DNA of 41,123 bases from Triparma columacea (lineage: Eukaryota > Sar > Bolidophyceae > Parmales > Triparmaceae), in assembly GCA_030267965.1 (NCBI GenBank), contig BRYA01000133.1, positions 1 through 41,123 on the forward strand, written 5' to 3'. This document shows positions 31,844 to 41,123 of this stretch, in pieces. How positions within the stretch are numbered: position 1 is the stretch's first letter; each line of letters starts with the position of its first letter. The position numbers and the translations under genes are program-made. The notes beneath the pieces are model-generated. The model was not told the DNA's origin, made no database searches, and saw only the letters and a program-made list of their open reading frames with translations.

Positions 31844-34800
31844 TTACTCCCCCCCCCCCCCCAGCCCCCCCGCCAGCCTGAATGCCTCCTTGATCTCCTC
31901 CACGACCCTCCCCTCCCCCACCTCCCACCCGAACCATTCCAGCATAACCTCCTCCCTTTGCTTCCTCCCCCTCCTAGCCAGTTCCTTCCACCCTCCCCCC
32001 ACCCAGAGTTCCACCACCCTGTCCGCGCACTCCACCAGGTCCTCCCCGCACGCCACCACCCCGTCCATGATATCCCCCACCCCCTCCCACCCCCAGTATA
32101 TCGGCACACTCCCCGCCAGCAGTGGGTTTATGAGTTTCTCAGTGAAGTACCCTTCCTCCTTAACGTTCTCGAACGCCACAACGAACGCGTAGTCCCTATA
32201 AACCTCCACCGCGTCGTCGTGCCACCCGCTTTTATGCCTGTTAGCCCTGCGGGTATCGGCCGAGGGGTGTTCCCCGGCTGATTGTCCCTGGCAGGCACCG
32301 AGGACGTCGACGGTTGCGCCGACGAGGGAGGCTCTGGAACTCAGGATGTCGTAGAACTCCTCGCGAACGGGCCTGTCGCACCTGCTGTACATGTAGGCGG
32401 CGAACCTGGGAGTTTAAGGTTGGCGGGGGAGGGAGGTTTAGAAGGAAGGGGTTTGGGAGGAAGTTTAGACGGGGTGGCGTGTGCATAGTATTCAAATTAA
32501 CCCCGCTTCCATCCTCCGCCCCCCCTCCCCCCCCCCCCCTCCCGCAGCCCTCAAACTCACCTCCTCCCCTCCTCCTCCCTCCCCCCCCCTCCCCCTTCCA
32601 TAAGTTCTCTGAATCCCCTCCCCTTATTCCTTTCCGCGAAGCTCGTCGCCGCGTTCGGCACGTGCACAACCCTCTTATCCCCCGGCAATAGTTCCCCCCT
32701 CCCATGCGCCGCCCACACTATATCCGCCCCCTCCCTCCCCGCTTCCGATATGTCCCACGCCTCCCCGCTAACCAACAGCGCCTTGGCGTTCGGGAACTTG
32801 TCCTTGAGTTTGCGTAGGTACCGCCTGCATCTTTCCTCCCAGCTAGACCCGCACCCTCCGTCAAGTACACTGACAACTACGATGTCTACACCCCCCGGGT
32901 CAATTACGTGTTTCTCGTGGTCCACAACCACCCTTACGTTCGTGTATATCTTTGGCAATAGTTTGAAGAGTACCTCCCTGATGTACGAGCTCCCCTCTGA
33001 GTACGCCACGTTGAGGGTCCCCGTGGTTACCACCCTCCCAGCCCCCCGAGCCTTCAAGGAGGCTCCCTCTCGAGTGGCCGCGGTACTAGAGTCCCCGTTC
33101 TTGCCCTTCGAGCCCTTGCTTTTGATCCCCCCCTCCCCCTCCCCCCCTCTCCCCCTCCTCCCCTTTTCAGCGTGTCTCCTAATAACCTTCCCGTACCCTT
33201 CCGCCATTTTCTCCACCCCAAACTTAACCCTGATCTCCTCTTCCCCCCTACCTCCTTTCTCCCTCCCCTCCTCCAAATACCTAATAACCTCCTTAACAAG
33301 TCCTTCAACCCCTTCCTCAATCTCCACCCCCTCCTCATCCCTCAAGCTTTCCCCGTTCCCCCCCACTCTCCACGCCACCACCGGTACCCCTTTACCCGCA
33401 GCTTCAACGTTGCTAATCCCGAATGTTTCCAGCGCTGGGTTAACCATAACATCAACCACGCTTAACAGTTCCTCAACTCCCTCCTTGTCAATGGTGCCTA
33501 GGAAAGTAACTCTATCCTCAATGCCTAGATCGCTCACGTACCTTTCCATAGCGCTTCTAAGTATACCGTCCCCGGCTACGATGAATTCAACATCGTATGA
33601 AAGACCTTGTGTTTTAACAGCCGACGACACCATTGTAGCGACTTCAAAGAACAACCCTGGACTCCTTTCTGGACTTAGTCTACCCAAGTACCCTACCCTT
33701 TTAATCTTCCGCCCCCCCACCTCCTCCTCCATTTTTCCCGGTTCTCCCCTCCCTTCTTCTCCCTTAATTTTCTTCTCCAGTCCAGCTGGGTAAACAACAG
33801 CCACGTCCTTGTCCTTTAAATGCTCCTCCTCCTTCACGTAGTAACTTGGGGCTACGTAGGCGTCTACTAGGGGGTATACTTGCGGGTATACGTGCTTGTT
33901 GGGTAGGTCCATTATTACTTTTAGTTCTTTGTTGTGTTTGGGGTTGGGAGTAACTGTATTTTCAAACATTTGAGTATTTCCATTTTCTCCATTTTCTTTC
34001 CCATTTTCCCTCCCATTTTCCAATTTAACTAATCTTGTTATCTCCAGTAGTATAAGCATGTAGATATTATCATGACTATTAGCTATAAACGCTACGTCAG
34101 CATTGACTAATGTGTTGTAGATTGGTTGTAGTAGTTGTTTGGTTGGTCTAGCTACCTCTCGCCATTTTGTAGCTGATGTAAGTGACTTTAATAAAGCAGA
34201 GAGAGATGCGTTGTGTGTGTCGTTGTTGTTGTTGTTGTCGTTGTTGTCATTCACACCCATAGCTACACCCATAGGCTTATAAACAGCGTGGCAAGGAATA
34301 AACATTCTTGCAAGTTGATTTCCAATTCCATCCTCCTTTTTCTTCTTGTCCTTTTTGCTGTTGGATTTGCTGTTAGATTTGCTCTTATATTTGCTGTTAG
34401 ATTTGTACTTGCTGCTATACTCGCCGTTGAACTCGCCGTTGGACTCGCCGTCCTTATTGCCACTATTACCGTTGCCACTATTACCATTATCTCCAACACC
34501 CTTCCCCACATCACCACTATTTCTACCTCCAATACCACCCCCTTTACCACCTCTCCCACCACCACCCCTACCACCACCACCCCTACCCACCCCACCCCTC
34601 TCCCTCGTCACCACGTCAACAAACCCAGCAAACTCAACACTAAACTCAGAACGAGGGAGATAACCAGCCAGCTTGACGTAAATGTTGTTCTGAGAGTGAC
34701 TCTCCAACGATATAAAGAGGAATACAACACGATAAGGTGGAGATCCACCGCGCGAAGATACAGAAGAAGAAGCACCATGAGACGGACCCAACTTTCTACC

Positions 34801-36738
34801 CTCCCCATCTCTCTCTTCCTCCTCCCCCTCCACCTCCACCTCCTCGTCCATCATCCCGACTCCCACTCTCCCACTATTCTCCACAATATTAACAACCCTC
34901 TCCACCTCCCCCCCCCCCACCTTGACCTTAAATACATGCGTCCCCGCGTACAGTGGTCCAAGCTCAACCGCCCCCTCATTCTTCCAGCATAGTTCCTCTC
35001 CCCCCCCCTCCCCCACGACGCTCGGACCCTCCGAGGGGTCAGGTTCGCACTTGTAGCTCCCCCCGTTGCCAGACACGCACACCTCGAGCCCAAGGTACTT
35101 GCCGTGTAGGTGAAGCTCGACCATGAAGGGGGTGGGACCGGGCTTGAAATCAATATCAGATCCGTCGAAGATTTCAGAAGTACCTGGAACCCCAGAACCC
35201 CCCCCAACACCACCGGACGACCCCTCGAGTTCCGCCCCCTTCCCCTCCTTGAGCCCGCTAAGTAGTTCCCCTTCCCTAACCCAGTCCCTCTCAAACCCTT
35301 TGCACATATCCCTCCCCTCTTTCAAGTTTTCCCAAATCCTAATAATCCCATGTGGTCTCAAGTCAGCCAAGCTAACAAGTCCCTCCTGGCATCCCTCGTT
35401 CCTAGCGTTCCCAAACATCGGTACATGCTCAACGTCCACCCCGTGAACCTCCATCCACCACCCAATAGTAGCGTCCTCAAGTGTCCCAACGGTTTTAAGT
35501 TTCCCTAAATTATCTGCGATCCACTCGCACGCGCTCCTCGATAGTAAATAGTGTGGCCCAATCGCGAATTTCGGTAGGTGCTCATGTTGGTATTCCTCCA
35601 ACGTTACTGCGTTCCTGTTTGAAGGGTCGCGGTTAGGTCGGATTTTATGCCCGTATTGGACCTCCCAGACTTGACCCGCGTACCAGCTACCTCCCGGGTG
35701 CCGGGTGGTTAAGCCGAGGAGGAGGTCTGGGACCTTTAGGAGTACGTCGTCGTCAACCATCATTAGGTACCTGAAGTTATGGTTCCTGACGGCGTAGGAA
35801 ATGAAGGATGACGTCTTCTCGACGAGTGTGTAGTAGCTGTCGATCACGTCAACGTCAGGCCAGAGTAGGAGGTCTGAGTAAACGTGCTGCTCGTTTCGGA
35901 GTGCCATCTCCACCTCCCTTACGTCCGGCATATCCTGGTCCACCCTACCGACTACGAAGAAGAGGCAGACCTCCCCCCCCTCCCTCAGTGAGGGTCCACC
36001 CCAGGTTGACCTGATGGCCATGCGGTGTGGGAAGGCCTTGGCGGAGGTCTTCACGCCTATTACTAGGGACCTGGTCCTTCCAAGGGCGCTGTCGAATCCC
36101 GAGGACCCGACCTTGCTGCATGAGTTTATGGGTGTGGGGGGTGGGGAGATATCCGACGACACGTAAAGGTCGTTATTACCGTCCCTCCACCAACCCAATA
36201 GAGTCTGCTGCTCGCTAATGATCTCCAGGCTCCTCGGGTCCGTCACCTTGTTCCCCGTGGCCTCCCTCCTGGTCGTGTGGAACGCGAACCCTGGCTGGAT
36301 GGCCACAACGTTACCCCCCCCGTCAGACAGCCAGGCGTCGAGGGTGTGCCGACCGAAGGGTACCCCGGTGAACTTGTGACCCACGCTATCCAGCCCCCCG
36401 CAAACCGTCTCGCTGTACCCCCCCCCTTCCCCCCCCCCCCCCTCCCCCCCGACATTGGCTGGAGAGGGGGAGTTGTCGTAGATGTCGATGAAGCTCTCCG
36501 TCTCCAGCCTCATGCACACCGTCATGTCTTCGCTGCCCTTCAAGAATTCACCGACGTCGACGCTATCGTCTGTAATCCACAAGTCAGCAGCGACAGTAAC
36601 AGTGCGACCGCTTATTACCGTGTTGGGGAGGGGAGAGGTTACATTCAATGAGAGAGGGGCGGGTGAAGAAGGGTATACAGAAGGTATTGAGAGGAATATG
36701 TAGACGAAGAAGCCGATAACTCCACTTGACGAGAGCAT
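31844..36738 (-). CDS. Trimodular glycosyltransferase: GT31-GT4-GT10 fusion
   Basis: Two exons, 36738-32561 and 32405-31844 (155-base intron), give 1579 residues. A signal peptide or anchor covers residues 1-24. Residues about 205-480 form a GT31 (beta-1,3-galactosyltransferase-like) domain: RMAIRSTWG, DVIDSYYTLVEKT, the DDD metal motif in MMVDDDVLL (about 326) and EDATIGWW (about 419). Residues about 640-1170 are GT4-like: GYLGRLSPER, FIVAGDG, VTFLGTI and ETFGISNVEAAGKGVPVVA, with low-complexity Gly/Asn/Ser/Lys insertions. Residues about 1235-1575 are GT10 (alpha-1,3-fucosyltransferase-like): FAAYMYSRCDRPVREEF directly after the intron, and VVAFENVKEEGYFTEKL with GSVPIYWGW. GT10 itself is split by the intron, proving the fusion at gene level. 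It should work in the Golgi lumen on one glycan. Long G/C runs (31847-31862, 36418-36450) make the frame sensitive to error. Confidence 0.87.
34200..34620 (-). repeat. Low-complexity insertions in the GT4 domain
   Basis: Two coding low-complexity tracts: GTTGTT-type triplets near 34215-34250 give an Asn/Asp run, and 34340-34610 gives KSNSKYKSK, GNSGNGN and GGGGRGG runs. They sit between GT4 strands, where other members have short loops, and are probably disordered surface loops grown by slippage. Confidence 0.8.
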
Positions 36739-37102
36739 TTTGGATGAAGAGAAGTCGAGGAGGGAGGGGGGAGTAGGGAGTAGGAGATTTCAGACGATAA
36801 TCCGATACTAAATTAGACCGGTGGCCTACTTTAAAGTACGGGAGGGGGAGCCTAGATTTTTAATCGCGGATTCAAAAGCTCTTGATCTTTTCTCTTTGTC
36901 TGCCATCTATCTGGACCGGTCCAAGCCCAAGCCAGGGAAAAGCAAGAACCGGGAGGGAATTCCTGAGTCGTCTGCCCACTCAAATATCCATCAAATTCTA
37001 CCACTACCACTTATCCGTTTTGTCCTGCACACGAACAGACGAAGCTAACAACCAACACCTTCCCATCCCGGATCTCCTCGACCGCAGAGGTGGTCTTCTG
37101 TA
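36739..37102. promoter_or_regulatory. Divergent promoter, glycosyltransferase (-) and PA receptor (+)
   Basis: 364 bases separate the two start codons, which point away from each other, so both promoters must lie here. The region has a TTTAAAGTACGG segment near 36830 and a pyrimidine-rich stretch before 37103, but no TATA box, initiator or binding site that I can name with confidence. Both products carry signal peptides; shared regulation is possible but only inferred. Confidence 0.45.
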
Positions 37103-40100
37103 ATGGTTATCATGGTACTCCGACTCGTGTTCTTCTTCTTTCTCCCAGTGGCTCAGGGCCTCTTTCAGTATATCTCGGTGACGAAACATGGGGGTGAGGT
37201 ACAGAACATTGGTTGCCTGCCCGCGGAGTTCACGTGGACGCCGGTCGCGAACGAGCAAACGTCCTTCAAGGCAGTTGTTGCCGACCCTGAGATTGCATGC
37301 ACACCTCCCCAGACGCCGGTGGAACAGGTCCTCAATAACATCGACGAAATCAACGGCAACACCGCGATAATTAGGCGATCCAAGGACGTCGTGTGTTCCG
37401 AGGACGTGTCCTGCTGCTCCTTCCAGGAGAAGACCACCGTCTGCGAGACATCTGGAGCCACAGGAATCATCGTCATCAACGACAACGAGGACGCCATCTT
37501 GCCGATCACGATGGGGGCCTCACACAGTAGCTTCACTAGCACTGTACCCATCTGCATGATCACGTACAAGGACGGGGTGGACTTGGTTTCCGCGGTCTCT
37601 GCTGCAGAGGGAAGTGGAGGGGATGTCACTATTGACTTCAAGAACGTCTTCCCCGACGATCTTGACTTGTACCCTCCGGTTGACCAGCATACGCCTCTCC
37701 TCATGTGGACATACATGTCCGTTTTGACGCCCTGGGCAATCAAGTTCAGGCACTATGCAGCCAATGTGATTTGGAACCCTGAGATTGTTACCGACGAGCC
37801 CATCGCTGCAGAGGTCGTGAGGGCCCACGTTGAAATGAACTGCCCGTACGCTCCAAACATCGGGACGGAATTCACATGGCAGGCCTGCATCCACAAAGGG
37901 TGCTATGCCGTGAGGGTGACAAACCCCGAGGAAGTTGCTGGGAAAATAGCCTTCATCGAGACTAGGGATATACATAGTGGGGATTTCGTATACTGCGCAC
38001 ATGAGGATGAGCTCGCCGCCGTCGCCCAAGAGGCAGGGGCAGTCGGAGTTCTTTCGACTTTCACTTATAACTCTTTATATCACTTGCCCCTTTACGTCTC
38101 TCCAAGGTACCGCCCTTACGACTTCACGATTCCCATGTTAATCATCAGGGGAATTAATGGGAAGGAATTCGAGGACCAATGGGACTTGGGCGAGAAAATT
38201 GTTGTAAGGTTCCCCCCCGTGGACAGAAATCATGTCCAGTTGACCAACTGGACGTGGCCTGAGACGTACTACCCAGATGTGGAGACTTATGGGGCCCTAA
38301 ACTTTGCGTCAGTTTGCCTCAAGGAAATGGGAGGAGAGACAGAGAGGGAGTGCTTCGAGGCGGGGCAGGCCAAGTTCAATCCCATTCAGAGCCCCGCCAT
38401 TGAGGCGCAGCTGGTTATGGGAATTGTCGACGACTCTTGCCATGGGAACGACGCCGATTCAGACGGGCTGCACGACTACGGTACCGATTGTGACAGGTGT
38501 CACCAGCTCCTCGACGACGACCTTGCCATCCTGAACCCGGAATCCCTGGAGGGGAACATTGTCATGATCCTGGCGAATGACACCTTCTGCATCAACGAGT
38601 GGGAGCAGCTGGTGGACAACGTGGCTTTGCATGGTGCTGCTGGGATCCTCATTGGCAACACGGGAGAGTTCACGCTGACGTTGGTCGACAGCCAGCAGGA
38701 CATCGTCGCCGTCCCTGTATTCAACGTCCCAAAGAGCAGAGCAGAAGACATCAAGCACCAGCTGATGATGAAGAATCTTGGGTTGACTGGACTTTCCGAG
38801 GATCGAGGGGGGCATTGTCGTGCCAGGGAACACGACGTCGCACCCGGTTGATACGTCGGACACGTTTGGGCTCACCGAGATCAAGATCAAGGAGCCCCTT
38901 TATATGGAGGGTACGATTGAGGCTGGCCAGAGCGACTTCAACCCGATTTTCACCGGCGGCCTATATGACCTGAAGAAGGCGGAGTGGATCGAACTCTGCA
39001 ACAGCGAGTGGACCTGCCATACCTGCCAAATGTTTGACAACCCCTCAATGTTCCCATCTTACTACGCTGGGTCGGTGGCGGTTGTGGACGTCAGCGAAGT
39101 AATGTGCTTCCTCCCGCTGACCAACACGGTGAAGTTCCTGCAGGAGAGGGGGGCAGCGGCGGTCGTATTCGTGAACGACGATGAGGAGCTGCTGACGTTG
39201 AGCAACGGGGGGTTCAAGGGTGAGGAGATGGAAATCCCAAGCTTTAACATTGGAAAAGCGGAAGGTGACGAGATATTACAGTATCTGGAGTACTACCCTT
39301 TGGGAAAGATAAGTGCTGTTTTCCCGGACATTAACCCTCACATCGTGATTGAGGGGGGGGATGAGGATGGGGGTGAGAATGGGGGTGAAGATGAGGGGGA
39401 TGGTGATGAGGGGGATGGTGAAGTGGACGGGGACGACGGGGATGATGGAGGGGATGGAGGGGATGGAGATGAGGGTTCAGGTGGGGGGGACTCATCAACA
39501 GGCACGCAAAACTACATCATATGGGGAAAGATATACCTAATGCGCTTCTTCGGTGACGAGGACGATGCTAGCTTGAAGCCTTCGCTTCAACACGCCCTCG
39601 CTTCGACCCTCGGTATCCCAGAGGAGGACATATCTGAGATAAATTTAAGGGAGAGAAGGTCCACCTTGATCGTAACATTCAAGGTCAAGTTGGAGGGTTT
39701 AGCTGGTGTCGAGGGAGCGGAAGCGATGGAGGATGAGGTCATTTTAAAGCTTCAGTCAGCGGGAGGTGACGACAGCCTGGTTGCGGAGGCGAAGGAGAAG
39801 CACGTAGATCTGGGGGGGACAGGCGACATTTGGGAGGGAGTGTCGTTGAACGTCGCTAAGATAAGTACGAGCCTTCTGAAGGAGGAAGAGACAGTGGAGA
39901 ACATTAACATCGCAGACGAGACTATCGATGTGGAGGACGAAATTGAGGACGTTAGTAAGGTGGAAGAAGACTACGGCAGGGGGGGGGGGGGAGCAGGGGT
40001 CGCGACGGACGTCATTCACGACAACACCGGCCTGATAGGGAGCGTCGCAGTGCTGTTCTCGATAGTTTTATTAGCGTTGGGCCACCAGTTCAGGAAGAAA

Positions 40101-40607
40101 CGGCGCCGGGACAGGTTGCTCGCGGTCTACAATTCGGTGAGCTCGGGGACGCAGGCGGACCCTGAAGGGTTCACGGGGGTCGTGAACCAGATACACACCG
40201 TCGACCACGACAATCCGGGGAGAGCCGATGGACACGTGGTATTGACTGCAAGGCCTTGGAAGAGCGACATGGTTGTCGCGGAGGTGGAGCCAGCCAGCAC
40301 TATACTGGGAGGGTGGGGGTGGATGGGGGAGACGAACCCAGAGTACTCGAAGGGGACGGTGGTGAGCGTGGGGGAGGCTGCGGCGGGGGGGGGAGTCGAA
40401 ATGAGGGACATGGGAGGCGGCGGGTGGGGCACCGGGATGGCAGCCGCTGCCGCGGCTCCAGAGGGTCGAGGATCTGGCGGGATGCTCCCGAGGCCGAGCA
40501 TGGGGGAGGCAGGGGACTGGACAACAGGAAGGAGAGAAATATGGGGGGCAGATACCGAGGAGGAGAAGAAGCCGGGGGTACAGGAGGGGAAGACGGGAGG
40601 GGAGTAG
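37103..40607 (+). CDS. Receptor-like protein with four PA domains, one transmembrane segment; frame broken once
   Basis: Two overlapping frames, 37103-38851 and about 38813-40607, carry consecutive parts of one protein. The frame changes at a run of six G at 38807-38812; with five G the joint would read straight through and the whole would be 1167 residues. A signal peptide (MVIMVLRLVFFFFLPVAQG) is followed by four protease-associated-type modules at about 60-175, 245-385, 435-570 and 600-730. Each has a Cys-rich turn, a helix-strand GAxGIIVxND or GAAAVVFVND core and an IPxFNI-like strand. After an Asp/Gly-rich linker (about 750-797) come a mixed alpha/beta domain, a transmembrane segment at about 974-995, a KKRRRDR stop-transfer and a Gly-rich cytosolic tail. 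PA domains bind peptides or regulate substrate access in proteases and vacuolar sorting receptors; no protease domain is present. A role as lumenal or surface receptor is inferred. An AATAAA lies at 40654-40659. Confidence 0.8.
39352..39490 (+). repeat. Degenerate GGGGATGATGAG-like coding repeat
   Basis: Purine-only tandem variation on GATGAGGGGGATGGTGA encodes the Asp/Glu/Gly linker of the PA receptor. Imperfect 6-12 base units suggest slippage growth. Confidence 0.8.
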
Positions 40608-40726
40608 AGAGAGGACTGTAAAGGGGGTAATGTCAAAGTCTTCGTTTTGGTTGAATAAATTGTCTATGAATCGACAGCACAACGAAGCCAACATTTGGTT
40701 TCGAGTCATTGCGGTTTTACCCCCCT

Positions 40727-41087
40727 TCAACGAGTTTCGTTGAAGCTAACGAGAGTCTCGGCTGCCCCCTTCTCCTCCAGCACCATGTACCACATGTACA
40801 CGTTATCGACCAGCTGCTCCCACTGAAGTTCCCCGAATACGATCTCCAGGAACGCCGCCACATTACTCTTACCCATATCCCCCTTCATCTTTCTCCCCGC
40901 ACCCTCAAGTTCGTCTTTAAGAGGGTCTGGCACAGTTTCCTCACGCTCCCCGTAGTACTTAACGTATCCAGCCAGAGCCAGGCTGATCCCGTCCGCGTTG
41001 CCCTGGACGTCAAGCCCCTTCTCCTTCATCTCCCCCAGCGGTGGCAGCAGCGTTGCCTTGAACTTCCCGCTCCCGTCCATGCTGAGT
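40727..41087 (-). CDS. Mannitol dehydrogenase family protein, C-terminal exon (partial)
   Basis: The last 117 or so residues of a gene that continues beyond the window. DGSGKFKATLLPPL, then ALAGYVKYYG and VPDPL, match the C-terminal domain of long-chain polyol dehydrogenases (mannitol/fructuronate/mannitol-1-phosphate type), which starts with a conserved D-G-S-x-K containing the substrate-binding Lys. These enzymes interconvert polyols and keto-sugars with NAD(P). The 5' edge is probably a splice acceptor: a long pyrimidine tract runs from the window end to CAG at either 41083-41082 or 41089-41088, so the ATG at 41080 is internal, not the start. The stop at 40727-40729 converges on the PA receptor gene 120 bases away. 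Confidence 0.7.
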
Positions 41088-41123
41088 CTGTCCAGTTTGG
41101 GGGGGAGGGGGTGGGGGGGGAGG

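Noticed and set aside
32750..34992. Long + strand open frames (347 and 259 codons) opposite the glycosyltransferase
   Set aside because: Low-complexity Ser/Pro/Leu translations of the antisense of GT4 and its linkers; no motif or start context.

Overview
The window looks like nuclear DNA of a eukaryotic microalga. Genes lie on both strands and are close together: four convergent 3' ends are only about 57 to 120 bases apart. They carry short spliceosomal introns, mostly 71 to 175 bases, with GTGAG/GTAAG donors and CAG acceptors. The products are eukaryotic (MCM6, SUN proteins, LIM/WW/PH domains, Golgi-type glycosyltransferases). The mix of BspA-type leucine-rich repeats, START-plus-membrane giants and bacterial-type RmuC fits a small photosynthetic stramenopile, perhaps a bolidophyte (Triparma-like). 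That assignment is inference.

Layout. 1-1200 is satellite and low-complexity DNA. 1214-7042 (-) is an intronless 1942-residue START/multi-membrane protein built from internal duplications. 7043-8142 is non-coding. 8143-11716 (-) is MCM6 in seven exons, assembled here from splice sites. 11947-13281 (+) is a BspA-type leucine-rich repeat protein. 13585-15480 (+) and 15675-16892 (+) are a SUN-domain protein and a divergent SUN-like neighbour. 16963-19294 (-) is a C69 dipeptidase whose catalytic cysteine codon is split by an intron. 19776-21234 (+) is a putative 2-oxoglutarate/Fe(II) oxygenase. 21292-28050 (-) is a six-exon gene fusing an inositol-polyphosphate 5-phosphatase to about eight LIM domains, three WW domains and a PH domain. 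28219-29668 (-) is a gamma-glutamylcyclotransferase/AIG2-like protein. 30349-31780 (+) is a four-exon RmuC homologue. 31844-36738 (-) fuses GT31, GT4 and GT10 glycosyltransferases. 37103-40607 (+) is a receptor-like protein with four protease-associated (PA) domains, broken by a one-base frame change at a G6 run. 40727 to about 41087 (-) is the last exon of a mannitol-dehydrogenase-family gene that runs off the window.

The genes do not form an operon or obvious pathway. The most unusual content is in gene architecture: the 5-phosphatase-LIM-WW-PH fusion (predicted 2100 residues), which could couple phosphoinositide turnover to a cytoskeletal scaffold, and the GT31-GT4-GT10 fusion (predicted 1579 residues), which could perform three steps of one glycan. 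Gene models were built by hand from reading frames, GT-AG sites and protein-family continuity; no transcript or database evidence was available.
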